A stretch of 64,000 nucleotides of DNA. It comes from Cyathus striatus. Taxonomy: Eukaryota > Basidiomycota > Agaricomycetes > Agaricales > Nidulariaceae. Position numbers and translations under genes: made by a program. Location: contig JAOVFP010000001.1 in NCBI GenBank assembly GCA_025738555.1, forward strand, positions 7,006,001 through 7,070,000. The letters run 5' to 3'. A model generated the notes under the pieces. It made no database searches, had not been told where the DNA came from, and saw nothing but the letters and a program-made list of their open reading frames with translations. Positions 11,011-23,292 of this stretch are shown piece after piece (the stretch's first letter is position 1; the number at the start of each line of letters is the position of its first letter).

Positions 11011-12480
11011 TGTTTACAACTCATGTGCTGTCAATTATTCACAAATAGCGAATTTCTTTTTGCTTCCAAGCACAGAAATATGGGAGTAGAAGAGCTCCTT
11101 CTCAGTGACGTTATTAGTTAGGCATTCTGTCCTTGATAGTAATACTCTTGATTTGCCCTCCTGGCTTAAAGTTCTTCCTAACATCTCAATATAGTACGCG
11201 ATATACTTCCTGTTGCTCAATTCGTGTTGTCAATCTCACACTCAGATATAGTTCTCATTTTTTCACCTAGTTTCTAGCCTGGAGCAAGTTTCTTTCTTAA
11301 TGTTGAGCTTTGGATGGGTATGATCATTGACCTGACAAAAGCATGCATGTACCTATAGACGTTATAGGTGTGAACACTGTATTGTGAACGAAAACTTTGT
11401 GACCTCCTTGCTGTGGTTTGTTATGTGCAAATAGTACACCATCACCATGTCTGTACTCCTGTGGGTACATATGCTCTTGAGTCTGAATTGCCCACCAATC
11501 GCAATATCATTATTGACACCACTGCATACCACTCATGTTGCAGCTATCCGAGCTCTACTTACCTCCTCCCCACCTCGGAACTGTCTCGAGATCGAAATTC
11601 ACATTTCGAACATCATACAGGTTGTGTTCGTCCACTTCCCCTCTTCAGTTCTTCTCCCCTATGCTAAAATCTGTAACAGGTGTCTGTTAATCACATCTAC
11701 ATGCTGTAAAATCGATTGGCACTGCTAAGGATCTACAGTTCATTGACTGAACATACTTATGACAAACATTGGGATGTTGTTGGGCCTTGGGTCTGCATTA
11801 AAGTTTACTGTTAATGAGAGCATAGTATGATGGGCTTTTCCTTTCCTCAACTCGCTACACGTGTTTTTGTGTAGTATAGTACCATTTTTAATTGGACTTC
11901 GGAAAGCCGTTCTGTTCAAGAATTTCCACTTTCCTGTGTCTTAATTATTCTTTCACTTTGCGAACTGCACTCTTCCAATGTTATATCTTTGACATCCATA
12001 AGCACGAGCCATGTGGTAGGCTTATTCTGGAATTGATATGTGCAGATTGGGTGAACACACTGCTGGAAAGTGTGTACCTTACGTTATGGGAACAAGTTAA
12101 CATTTTATTTTAATAAATGTCTGTTCAATCAGTGTGTGAGATTGAAAGCAACTGGCGATTTGAACAATATACCCACTTCCTCAACTGACTTCAATTGAAC
12201 TTTCCTGCAGCTCAAGTGCGGTTCATGTTACCTCTTTATGCTATGTGTAGAGTTTACTTATACAAAGGCAAGTATTAAAGATTACCATGGGCATGTGCTT
12301 AGTACAAAGTTAGTTTGTAGGATCACTTGTACTTACATTTAGTCTCTGACCAGTGTTAATGATTCATTGAAGGCCTGATTTCATCATCTTGGTGTTGATA
12401 AGTATCGATTAACCAGCCCATGTTCTATTTCTGTACTTATCAATAGTTATTGGTGGCCTAGTATGTTGGGTCAGAGTGTG
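11011..12480. other. No supported gene
   Basis: CpG content is higher than in the foldback regions. Short frames on both strands (for example 11413-11667 and 11892-12113) show no domain, no convincing splice structure and no conservation inside the window. Nothing further can be said. Confidence 0.4.
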
Positions 12481-12489
12481 TGTGGAAGA

Positions 12490-12700
12490 CATGCATACAA
12501 ATGGTCCCATGGTCCTAAGTTTCGGTTCTGGCTCTTGTCGAAGTACATAAATATAACATAAGTATAGATGACATGGATGCGATCTTTGTGTTTATTTCCA
12601 TAGTTGAATTGATTTGTAGATGCACCAAAGAAGGTGCGTGAACGCTTACAGTGACTTGACAATGCTGGCTGCTGATAAGATAAGAACTTTCTACATTGTC
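12490..12700. repeat. Diverged copy of the 27.8-kb repeat
   Basis: AAGTTTCGGTTCTGGC...TTGTCGAAG and, 130 bases later, GCTGCTGATAAGATAAGA parallel AAGTTTCGGTTCAGGC...TTGTGGAAG and GTTGTTGATAAGATAAGA at 27795-27958. Similarity is partial, so this is an old pair. Confidence 0.45.
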
Positions 12701-13019
12701 CAACCTCGTCCAACCTCTCTCAGCACCAATGACAACGACAACCTCCAGAGTGTTGCCTCCTTGCTATTTCATCATCACATTCCTATTTCTTCAATTGAAA
12801 GATTCAATATAGATACAGCTACTTGTATGAACCGCCTGTTGAGAGTGTTTGAGAAGACCATCTAAATGCACACCAGTTTGACATCACATGCACAGAGCAC
12901 TGGAATAACCCTAGGTCCTGGAGATTCTCCTTCGCATGTTGAACACCAGCAGCTGCAGCTAATGGAGGGTGAGAATTAGTAGAGAAAGGAGGGCAAGAGA
13001 CATTGGGTATGCCTGTCTC

Positions 13020-13410
13020 TTTGCTCTGCACTTCGTTTTTCATTCTTCGCTGTCAAGATGTTGCCCACTATTCCATTTTTACCATCAGTCGACTTGTCAT
13101 GTGAGTGTGTCAGCCCAACCTTGTACTCTTTCATTCCTCTCTTCCAACTGCAGTTGTCTTACAGTAATCAAATGATTACTTACACTCATTCCAGGCCTAA
13201 GCTGTACCCTCTGCTGTATCACGACTCCTAAACTGGTCATTCCAAAGACGATAACCCCCGGGTTGGAGGAGTTAGGTCTTCAACACCGCTTTCAACAACG
13301 ATACTATTTCCGTTCAAAACCTTCCTCGCAACACTCGCGCCTTCACCTTAAACATCCTCAGCCCCTTCTGTTGTGCTGTCCCCTGTCTCTTCACATATGA
13401 CATGATGCAT
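13020..13410. repeat. Diverged repeat paired with 15070-15340
   Basis: Shared order of landmarks: an AACTGCAGTTGTCTTACAGTAATC-like block, then a TGTACCCTCTGC / TGTGCCCCCTGC block, then a CGATACTAT block, then a CAGCC...TGTGSTGYC block. Similarity is interrupted and no frame is kept open. It is probably an old dispersed repeat. Confidence 0.4.
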
Positions 13411-13753
13411 GACGTGCGAAAGAGGGTGATAGTAATGACACAGACCCCGGTTTTATGACAAAGGCTATCATTGTGCATGTGGTGGAAGTGTCACCTCTAG
13501 TTAAAGTTGGAGTGAAAGAGGGATCAAGGATTGAGGGTCAAAGAAGACAATGTAGGATGGATCAGGGCTAGCTCTCGACCTAGACAACGGACACTCACTG
13601 CTCCTTCGCACGTACGCGCGAGGTGAATGGCATCGTCACGCATATTCAACCAGGACACATCTTTATCATCCACCCCTCCTAGCTCATATATGCTCCTCGG
13701 TGCCTTAAACCACAACCACAACCACAACCACAACTACCCTACGACTCTTGCCA

Positions 13754-14131
13754 CTAAGAGTATGAAGGCAGGATCGTTACCTTCACCACACGAGTTTCCT
13801 CCGACACCTGTATCGTCTCCATTCTATGTGCCTCTTGCAACTTGTACACTTCAAGTACTTGCACAAGACCCGGCTTCTGCCCCTTCTCTGCTCCATATGC
13901 TACAATGAGCACTGAGGCCCGCGAGGACTGAAACATGCATCGGAGTGCGTAGGATTGTGATGTGGGTTGTGGTTGTTGTGCCGTGCGGGATTTGTCGGAG
14001 TTATTGATCAAGTTGGAGCGGAAGAGGGTGGAGGCTTGGAAGTCGGGATGGCTCACGAAGCGTATGTCAATGTTGTGCCTATTCAGCAAGGTAGGCTCAT
14101 GGTCGCTGAAGCTTATATCTTCAATTCTCAC
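13754..14131 (-). CDS. Unrecognised 125-codon frame
   Basis: Rich in polar residues, with no domain I recognise. The opposite strand is also open (13962-14188), which weakens the case. It lies between the two diverged repeats at 13.0 and 15.1 kb. Listed only as a possible gene fragment. Confidence 0.15.
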   Translation of the reverse strand: MRIEDISFSDHEPTLLNRHNIDIRFVSHPDFQASTLFRSNLINNSDKSRTAQQPQPTSQSYALRCMFQSSRASVLIVAYGAEKGQKPGLVQVLEVYKLQEAHRMETIQVSEETRVVKVTILPSYS

Positions 14132-14189
14132 AACACTTCTAACGTTCTACATGGGCTCGATCGTCTTCACCTCTTCCTAGGCTTATGAA

Positions 14190-15060
14190 GAGACCGTATG
14201 ATAGCCCCTACTCCCTTCAAAATGGCTTTTCTTATCGTCTCTGATTACTCTCATTGCTATTATACCCTGGACTGAGGAGCAAAGCTAGGAGAGTAGATTG
14301 CCTTTGGACGCAGTTGAGGATCTGGATGACGTAGAATGCCGGGTCTATAACAGATGCACACCTTAAGTCTTGTTCAGAGAGTCTATTTGATAGCGCCCGC
14401 TATACTTCGCTCGGTGCTGGATTCTGCAGTGGGATTAGATTTAAGAGCAGATGTTGGATGGTTCAACTTGTGCTCACTTGCGCGTGATGCGTTATGATAC
14501 GTTTGGAAGGGAGTACAGTTGCTCAGCATTGGGAGATCTTTTACACCAGTAGTCTGGTAGGCTCAACCACCCCTGTTGCGCGCGGATCATAACTAATTTG
14601 AAGTTGTCATAGTAGAACCACCACTGTTGTCGAAGGATAAATTTCATTTTGCCCTCATATCATTTGACAGAGAGGAAGAACCAATTCCTTATGACTGTTT
14701 AGCATACGCTAGCCTTTCGAGCAAGGGTTATGGGATGATTTCTTGTCATGACACGTCTTCCTGCCTTCACGTCTGGCTTCCGCCCCTATAGGGATGAGAG
14801 AAGTAAGATTCTTCAGTGAATCTATTACTACAACGTGACCTAGCAGCATGCTCGCAGGATTGAGCTGAGGATGTAATGAGTCAGGGAGACAATGTATGTC
14901 CGTTTGCGTTGGCGACCACATTTCTCTGTAAAACCAATGTCCACTCCTTCTGCTGCCCCACAATTGATCTAGGGGGCATATGTTTGTGGTTTGAGCATCG
15001 TCTCTGGACTGCATGAAGCTGTAGGCAAGTCCATCCGTTCTTTCATGAGTTGAAACGGTT
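14190..15060. other. No supported gene
   Basis: Ordinary composition. The one longer frame (14709-15014, minus) shows no domain or splice pattern. Confidence 0.35.
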
Positions 15061-15454
15061 CTCTGTGTCTTGGTGCGTCACTCTACCATATACTCCTTTG
15101 CTCCTTGAAGCTTCCTTCTAACTGTAACTGTCTTGTAGTAATCGACGTCTCAGGGATAACCTGTGCCCCCTGCCGTTTTACGACTGGAGTAGCTGTCTCT
15201 TCAATACACACTACCCCTGCGCCGCTTCCAACGTCGATACTATCACGTTTAAAACGCTCGTCACAGTACTTGCTTCTTGGCTTCAATCAGCCTCAGCCTA
15301 TTATGTGGTGCCATCCCCTCTCTCTGCACCTCTGCACCTACAATGACGTCCTACAAAGGAAGGTGAGTTAATCAAGGGTCTCGGTATACGCATAACGACA
15401 ACGACAACGACAACCACTCTGTGTCCATGATCACAAATATCACGAAGAATACTG

Positions 15455-15582
15455 TGGAAGAAGATTTCCGGTTGAAGGAAGTTCTTGAACAAAGAACTTG
15501 CGAGCGGATAGCGCGTCCGTCTATCCTCAGGTCCTAGTGAGGTACATTGAGAAGTGAAGAAGGGGGGAAGAGTAACCTGTAT
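15455..15582. repeat. Left flank repeat of the 15.6-kb element
   Basis: Together with 17013-17135 this forms one repeat unit interrupted by the element at 15583. The uninterrupted relative is at 3318-3545 inside FB1. Here CpG sites are kept (GCGAGCGGATAGCGCG) where the FB1 copy has TGTGAGTTGATAGCACA. Confidence 0.65.
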
Positions 15583-17012
15583 CAGGCCATACGGTGATTT
15601 TTATACATAATCCCACTGTAATTACAGTGGAATGATAATGTATACATCACGGTAGTTACAGTGGTGGCTTGTTATAATGAAAGTATGTAAGCCTGTTACT
15701 AAGAGTGCTGATACACGTGTTATTGGAAGCTGATGCACATGCATCCTTAGCAACGGACTATTAATCGTGCCAAAATTGCGCCTTTTCCCACCTGTTGTGC
15801 TGTATTTCCAAAATTAGCATATTTCATTTGGCCGAGTGGGATTGATTAGCTTAGCTTCTTTAAACCTTCATCTGCTTTTCTCCGTTTTCGACATAAAAAC
15901 ACATAATAGAATTTGAAATAACATAGAATACTATTTTCTGTAGCTAAGCACTGCCTAATTAAATGTACACTATACAATTATGTTTGCATTAGTGCCAATA
16001 GCATTTTATTTCAATACTTTCAGATGTCTAAACAAAAAGAACATTTATTTCTTTCACCCTGAAGAACACACATAAATCAATTGTAGCTACATATGTTGAT
16101 ACATTTTACAGCCCAGAGTTAATTAATAATAGAAATGAGTTTCTATATCATTATAAGTGTCAATTTATTTGAAAACTATACCTAGTAGGTGCGGACAGCA
16201 TTTGTTTTATCAATGTTCCATATACAATTAAGCAATCTATTCACAAGACTTTGAAGTTTCATCAGACCGAAACTCAATGTCTTTCCATGAGCTTCATAAA
16301 TGGTGCTATCACTCATTTATAACTTAAATATCAAACATTTAGCTTTTTTTATCTGATATTTCATTCAAGAAGTGACTATAAATCGTTTGTTTTCCCTTTT
16401 CCGAAATCTCCGCATGATACGGCATCCGGCACGATGGAAGCTATCATGTGGAATATAAGCTTAATACCGATAGCTTCGAAGGCAATCTTATCCCGGAAAT
16501 TCCCGGACTCCAATAAAAGATTCCAGCTGCCCACAGTTCCTGTGCAATTCGCGCCTCGCCCCACCTCTCCACATGCACCAACCTCTTCACTGCACAAAAC
16601 TGTGTACATAGATACATGAAATACCAAATCAAACCATGTCAACTTTGAAATAGAGTGATTTTTTCTTACAGTAAGTATCCACAAATTGGGAACACCAATT
16701 ATGAAAGATATTCCGATTTTTACAACGCCATAAGCAGAATTCACTGCAAAAGCTTATGGTGTTGTGAGCCTTCCGAAAGTTCAACTTTGAGGGTGCTCGC
16801 ACCACTGTGCAGCCATATGTACAGGGTGCTCATTGCACAATGTGCCGTGCGATAGTTTGGACGAAGGGCCCAAATCTATCAGGTATTTGCGTTGATATAG
16901 TACATCACTTATTTGAACTTACGTAAGGACAAGCACTGTAACTACAGTTAAGTATACATTACGTTCTCACTGTAATTACAGTTGATTATTATAAAGATCA
17001 CTGCATCTAGTG
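15583..17012. mobile_element. 1.43-kb inverted-repeat element, hAT-like, no transposase
   Basis: Left end CAGGCCATACGGTGATTTTT and right-end complement CACTAGATGCAGTGATCTTT share about 45 bases of imperfect inverted repeat. Both contain the palindrome ACTGTAATTACAGT, with a second subterminal copy at each end. CCTGTAT lies on both sides (15576-15582 and 17013-17019), so the duplication is 7 bases, or 8 with one mismatch. No long transposase frame is present, so it is non-autonomous. The internal frame at 16376-16744 (minus) is unrecognised. Confidence 0.75.
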
Positions 17013-17135
17013 CCTGTATTTCAAGGAGTGTCGAGTACTGTACTTAAATAGGTACAGAAAAATATAAACAAGCTGAGTATTAAAAATTGACATGAGGCCG
17101 ATTCTACGGTACAGGCAGAATGCCTGCTCTACAAT
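17013..17135. repeat. Right flank repeat of the 15.6-kb element
   Basis: Begins with the second CCTGTAT and contains TACTGTACTTAAATAGGTAC and GGTACAGGCAGAATGCCTGC, matching 3432-3535 in FB1. Confidence 0.65.
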
Positions 17136-17793
17136 ACACATGAACCAGCAAGTTCTTTTCACCACACGTATATCAGGTGTTACCTCTAGGCCAGGCTCCG
17201 ACTAACCACTTCTATAGCTTCATGTTGAGCATTCCCAGAGCCCAGACTCATCTCCAGCAGCATCTCCTGGGCATCCCATAGGATGAGACCTGCGAAGGCT
17301 GTTGAGAAGGGTTTTGGTGGTGTGCATAGGACCGTACCGGTGGAAGTCAATTTTGTTGTTTACTTAAGTTGTAGCGGAATAGGGAGGGTGACAGGAGATT
17401 CGAGAATGAGGAAGACATAATACTCAGAATTCTTCGCACACCGATGTTTGTCTTGTTCTCTCTGCACATTGTATATTAATTAGACGACAACGTTACATCT
17501 TATCTAACTAAGCTTATATTCTCCAATGCCGATGTTATCAACTCTTCGTAACATCTTAGATCTCTCTGTTCCTCTGTGTACGAAGGGGCCTGCACAATAG
17601 ACAGAGCTACGCAGAGGAATGGAATGTGCGTGCATGACAGCTATTCAAGGTTCTCCTTTTATCCTCTTCAATCCCTCTGGTCGTTGTGAGACTGGTACTG
17701 GGTAAGAGAAGCTAGTTTTTCGTTGGATGCTGCTTTCCCATATCTTACCACACTGCTTCGGGGTGCCGCCGCCACCCGCCTCGTCTTCGATAG
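17136..17793. other. No supported gene
   Basis: Mixed composition; short frames only, with no domain or repeat landmark recognised. Confidence 0.35.
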
Positions 17794-18865
17794 TATGACG
17801 CTCCAATGTGTCATTTATTCGCCGTACTTAACCATTGCCATACTCACAATAACTAGTTTTTCCATATTTTCAGTACACATCTTTACATCTACTATATTCT
17901 ACATGTAAATATATCCTATTACTCTGGGTATGTCTTTCATAATGACCGTTTTGACGAGTTTCTGAGACCTCGGAAATATCCGTTATAATTCCCACGCTCT
18001 TCTTGAGCGTCGTGCCGTACATCCAACTTCATTCTACTGTACCATTAAACATCATAGAACTTCGTTTAAGCTCTTCTTTTATTCTTGTACGTTGTGTCAA
18101 GCGATAATTGATACCAAAAATATTTATTATATGGTGGTTCTCATTGTTACATCCAATATTTAAGTACCTGTAATGATACTGCTCACCAAAAGGTATGTAT
18201 AAATTTGCTATCAATACAGCAAGCTGTGTATGTTATGTAAAAGCGGTGTGGAAGGAGTATAACATAAAAATTAGAGCCTTGTAGGTGGTTATCAAATGTC
18301 TTAGCTTTGAATTTAACTAGGTTAAACAGAAAATGTCCTGTGTTAAAACACAGGTACCACAAAAAGTATTTTAGCTTATCTGAGTTCAACAACTATTAAG
18401 TTTAACCATGCACATTAGCTTGAAGGTATGTAAGGTAAGTACTATCTGGACATGGCCATATTATGATGGGCAGTGTACAGGTACATTTATATATGAGATA
18501 ACATCGAGAAGTACCATATGATAAGCCTTTGTAGTGTAATTCATCTGCTACTGCGATATCCAACAATGAAATAAGAGCTAAAACGAAGTTTGGTAATGCC
18601 TAACGTACAGTAGAATGAAGTTGGATGTACGGCACGACGCTCAAGAAGAGCGTGGGAATTATAACGGATATTTTCCGAGGTCTCAGAAACTCGTCAAAAC
18701 GGTCATTATGAAAGACATACCCAGAGTAATAGGATATACTTACATGTAGAATATAGTAGATGTAAAGATGTGTACTGAAAATACAGAAAAACTAGTTATT
18801 GTGAGTATGGCAACGGTTAAGTACGGCGAACCGAACTACAAGTATGGCGAATAAATGACACATTG
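17794..18865. mobile_element. Inverted-repeat element IR1
   Basis: The left arm (about 17794-18055) starts TATGACGCTCCAATGTGTCA and includes CGGAAATATCCGTTATAATT and GTCGTGCCGTACATCC. The right arm (about 18595-18865) is its complement, ending at GACACATTG without the last 11 bases. The 530-base centre matches the centre of IR3 (landmarks GTTTAAGCTCTTCTTTT, TAAGTACCTGTARTGAYACT, ATGTCCTRTGTTAAA). No transposase is present; this is a large MITE-like unit. Confidence 0.75.
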
Positions 18866-19916
18866 TATGACGCTCCAACTATAAATAAATTTATATGATG
18901 CTCCAACTATAAATAAATTCACCGTACTAAAAACCTGTGCCGTACTTCGGTTGCCATAAATAAGTGTCGCCGTAATCGCAGAATTGGCTTATTCTGCAAT
19001 ATTATACATATATATGTATTCTACATGGTTATACTATGTACTCATATATTATAACGTCTTCGAAATTGACCGTTTCGACGATTTTTGCAGCTTCGGAAAT
19101 CTCCGTACAAGGTTCCCACACCTTCTCGAGGATGGAGCGTCATATCTATTAATAAATTCGCCGTAGTTATAGTTCGGTTCACTGTACTTAAGTGTCGCTG
19201 TAATCTTATAATCTGCGCATTTTTCGATATTTCCATCATAAATACATTCTGCTATTTAATAATATATGTTGATGTGTAAATCTACTGTGGATATGTCTGT
19301 AAAATTGACTGTTTTGACAACTTTCTAAGGATTCGGAAATTACCGTTTTAATTCCCGCGCTCTTCTGACCGTCGTGCCGTACATCCAACTTCATTCAATT
19401 GTACCAGATACCTTCAAGCTATATTGTATGTTCAGCTTCCCAATATACTGCATATTGCTATCAATAAATTAAGGAAGATGGTGCAGAAGAGGTATAACAT
19501 AACATAAAAATTGGAGCATTGTAGGTGCCTATCAAATGCCTTAGCTTATCTCAGTTCATGCCTGTAAGTAAATAGCATTTAATATAATAATTATATGTTA
19601 TATAGTATACAGAAGTATTATGTTATATATTTTAATGTATTAGTGAGAACGAAGTCATAACGACGTACCTTTCTCATCCTCGAGAATGCGTGGGAACCTT
19701 GTATGGAGATTTCCGAAGCTGCAAAATGTCGTTGAAACGGTCAATTTCGAAGACGTTATAATATATGAGTACATAGTATAACCATGTAGAATACATATAT
19801 ATGTATAATATTGCAGAATAAGCCAATTCTGCGATTACGGCGACACTTATTTACGGCAACCGAAGTACGGCACAGGTTTTTAGTATGGTGAATTTATTTA
19901 TAGTTGGAGCGTCATA
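18866..19916. mobile_element. Inverted-repeat element IR2
   Basis: Starts TATGACGCTCCAACTATAAA; the end at 19916 is the complement. The arms run about 250-280 bases and carry GGTTGCCATAAATAAGTGTC and TGACCGTTTCGACGATTTTT. The first 30 bases are duplicated in tandem at the left end. A partial IR1/IR3-type sequence lies in its centre (about 19290-19570), so it is itself a nested host. Confidence 0.7.
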
Positions 19917-19927
19917 CAGAGCGTCAT

Positions 19928-20981
19928 ACCAATGTGTCATTTATTCGCTGTACTTGTAGTTCGGTTCGCCGTAGTTAACCGTTGCCATACTCACAATATC
20001 TACTCATTTTTCGGTGTTTTCTGTACATATCTATACATTTAATATATATTACATGTTAATACATCTTACTACAACAGGTATGTCTTTCATAATGACCGTT
20101 TTGACGACTTTCTGAGGCCTCGGAAATATCCGTCATAATTCCCACGCTTCCGTTGACCTGCATCCAACTTCATCCTACTGTACCGCTAGGCATTACAGAA
20201 CTTCGTTTAAGCTCTTCTTTTGTTGTTGTACGTTCTGCTAGTCGATAATTAACACCGGAAATTATTAATATATGGTGGTACTCGATGTTACATCCAATAT
20301 TTAAGTACCTGTAGTGACACTGCTTACCAAAAGGTATGTTTAACTTTGCTATCAATACATTAAGCAATATGTGTGTTATATAAAAGTGGTGTAGAAAAGG
20401 TATAACATGAAAAAATTAGAGCCTTGCAGGGGCTATCAAATATCTTAGCTTTAAATTTAACTAGGTTAAACAGACAATGTCCTATGTTAAATCACAGGTA
20501 CCACAAAAGGCACCTTAGCTTATGTGAGTTCAAGAAATAGGCATGTAAGGTAAGTATTATTTGGACATGATCATACTTTGATTAGTAGTGTACAGGTACA
20601 TTTACATACAAGATACATCGAGAAATACCATATAATATATCTATTTAGTATAATTTATCTGTTGATGTGGTATACAATGATAAAATAAGAGCCAGAACGA
20701 AGTTTTGTAATGCCTAACGGTATAGTCAAATGAAGTTGGGTGTACGGCAAGACACTCAGAAGAGCGTGGGAACTACAACGGATATTTCCGAGGCCTCAGA
20801 AAGTCGTCAAAACAGTCATTATGAAAGACATACCTGTTGTAGTAAGATGTATTAACATGTAATATATATTAAATGTATAGATATGTACAGAAAACACCGA
20901 AAATGAGTAGATATTGTGAGTACGGCAACAGTTAACTACGGCGAACCGAACTACAAGTACGGCGAATAAATGACACATTGG
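19928..20981. mobile_element. Inverted-repeat element IR3, hit by the integrase element
   Basis: Same family as IR1. The left arm begins CCAATGTGTCATTTATTCGC (its first bases are lost against IR2). The right arm ends AATAAATGACACATTGG at 20981, and its last bases (AGCGTCATA) lie beyond the integrase element at 27278. The integrase element therefore sits inside the right terminus of IR3. Confidence 0.75.
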
Positions 20982-21097
20982 TATGAAGTTCCAAGTGTTG
21001 AAAAAGTCGCCGCCGCCGTAATTCGGTTGCCGTCGCCGTATCTGCATTGTGCCGTATCTACGACAGTGCCGTATCCACAACATCTCCATTTTTTTAC
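20982..21097 (+). repeat. Left terminal inverted repeat of the integrase transposon
   Basis: Complement of 27153-27271. It contains several GCCGTA-type steps (GTTGCCGTCGCCGTATC, TGTGCCGTATCTACGACAG). These resemble the GCCGTACTTCGGTTGCC motifs in the arms of IR1-IR3. Confidence 0.9.
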
Positions 21098-21425
21098 TCT
21101 CTTCACAATATATTTCACACTGTTTTAAAGTCAAATAGATACACAGATCCTGTTAGTATTGAATTACAGGATTCTTTATCTGATATTTGACGGAAATTGG
21201 TAACATTAAGCCTTTGGCTGATGGGTAATAGTATATAAGTGAACATGTATGAGTATTATAGTTGTAAGGAATGGAATATCATCGTAAAAATGATTAATGA
21301 AATGGGAACTAAAAGAATGGTAAGGTAATTAATGACTATGGGTATATGAATGGCAATTAAAACGATGTAGATATGATCTGCTGAGATGGGCAATTATACC
21401 CTGCACTAAGAGGAATGCGACGATA

Positions 21426-23292
21426 TCAAACATCAAACTTCTCAATCTCGTATGATTCTGACCAGGCGTTGCGGTAAGGGGTTTCACCGACCTGTACGTA
21501 CAAGGGCTGAGGCGAAGGTGGAGCCTCGAAGTCAGCATCAACAAAGCTACTTGAGAAATCAAAATTGCTGTCATGAATAACTGGGTCGATGCTATATTAA
21601 TTAAAAATCAGAATTTGTAGAAGAAATTGATATAATACCACATACTCCTGGATAGAAATGTCTGAATCGTCGATGACAATAACTTCCGGTGTATCTGCTC
21701 GACTGGCTGCAGCAGGAAGACCTGATGAATATGTAAGTTAAATATAGATGTTCTCACAACTAGCTATTACTTACGGGTGTCTTCATCTTCGACTGATGAA
21801 TAGGTAAGCTAGATATAGATGTTCTCGCAACTAGCTATTACTTACAGGTGTCTTCATCTTTGACGTGATCTGAACTAATAGTTTCCTTGATGCGCTTCCG
21901 AGAGCAACTAGAATGAGCTGCAAGTATTGTCAAAAACTGCATAGTAATATAATAATAAATTCACCATTGTGCGATGATTCTGATTCTGATGTCTGTCGTA
22001 ATGCCTTACGCTTCCTGTTACTGACTGCTTTTCATTGAAAATAAGATACGAAATTATAGTAAGACATTGAGAATATAAATAAATACCTGTTTTTTTAATG
22101 GACCCAGCTGATATCTTTCTGGAAACTGAGCGTGTTAGAGGCCGATTACGAAGTGAATGTTGAGATGATGCAGATGAGTCAGATTCATTCAATTCATCGA
22201 AATCCAAACCAGATGTAGTGGAAGTTCCATTAGAGTTACCATCAGAGCTAGCAAACCCATAAAACTCGTCATCTAGGTCATTGCTATTGTTGCTGCTGTG
22301 TGAGACATCTCCTGATTGAAATCGATAGTTCTTTGGGTTTATAGGCTTGGATAATGCTGAGAATGATATGAGTATAAATGTGTAATGGACTTTCGATCAG
22401 AAATAAAAAATATGATACATACTAATGAGTATCATTGACTCATCTATACGTGACTTTCCAGATCCTTTAAGTTGGTACATAACCCCTCCAGAAATGGTGT
22501 CGATATCAGCTACAATTAGTCTGCTGCTGTTGCGCTTTTTTCCGAGCAAAACCCACTCTAAACCATGAGTTTCGACGTACTCGAAGACATCCTGGAGTTT
22601 GGACTTCAGCCATGAGACACAGCGCCCGTGGGGCCAATTCCGACCAAATGCGAGCTCCTTTCCATCAGAATTAACCACCGCTAAGCCATATTTTTGAAGG
22701 TTGATGATATCCACAGCGGATAGAAGGCTGTCATCATAAAGAGTTCGTCGCTTCTGTATAGTTTCAGTTAATAATTCAATGCCAATATAATGGTAGAGAG
22801 CTTACTGGATCGAATCCTGAAGGAACACAAACCACCGCCCATACATTAATAAGAGACTCTCCTTTTTTGATGGACCGCCTGATGTCTAGAGGGCTCAAAT
22901 TATCAGTGCGAATATCTATCATGTAATCTTAAGAGACTTACTTTCAGTTTCGACTTTCGATATCCACGATTGGTCTCGTCAAGCGCCTCCTCCACTGTTG
23001 TATGTGCACGGACACCATCCTCCACCAATGTTGATTTGATTGTGTTCTTAACAATGTCATCAATATCGGGTGATGAGCGAGACGAAAGCTGGTATCTTGA
23101 AGTCGATACAAGTGGCCGATGAGAATGCGAGGACTTGGATTCAGAAGATGGGTGATGGGAGTTTGAGAACTTCGATCCAGAGGATGGGCGACGAGAATGT
23201 GAGGACTTCGATTCATAAGACGGTCGACGGCTAGAATGTGAGGACTTTGATCCAGAAAATGCCCGCTTAGAGCGTGACCTCCACATAATCAA
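21426..23292 (-). CDS. Serine-rich protein with SUMO-interaction-like motif
   Basis: A multi-exon gene in the integrase transposon. The N-terminus (23292-22943) is a serine/histidine-rich tract of repeated SKSSHSRRPSS units. The next exons give SLINVWAVVCVPSGFDP and KRRTLYDDSLLSAVDIIN, then a stretch with YGLAVVNSDGKELAFGRNW and HGLEWVLLGK. I recall this arrangement from an unnamed agaricomycete protein family but cannot assign a function. The C-terminal part is acidic and ends PEVIVIDDSDIS (a typical SUMO-interaction pattern), then a short last exon finishing at TGA 21426. Splice sites are canonical and no internal stop is found. Two copies of an intron plus short exon lie in tandem at 21727-21850. 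Exon limits are by eye. Confidence 0.7.
21727..21855 (-). repeat. Tandem duplication of an intron plus an 18-base microexon
   Basis: Two copies of about 70 bases, each holding GTAAGTAATAGCTAGTTG...TATTCATCAG (a complete intron) and an exon end coding DEDT. Splicing both introns keeps the frame and gives VKDEDT-FEDEDT-RLPAAAS. The copies differ at a few bases. Confidence 0.75.

Noticed and set aside
16376..16744. Possible captured host exon inside the 1.43-kb element
   Set aside because: I could not assign the frame to a family; several frames overlap and none is convincingly coding.
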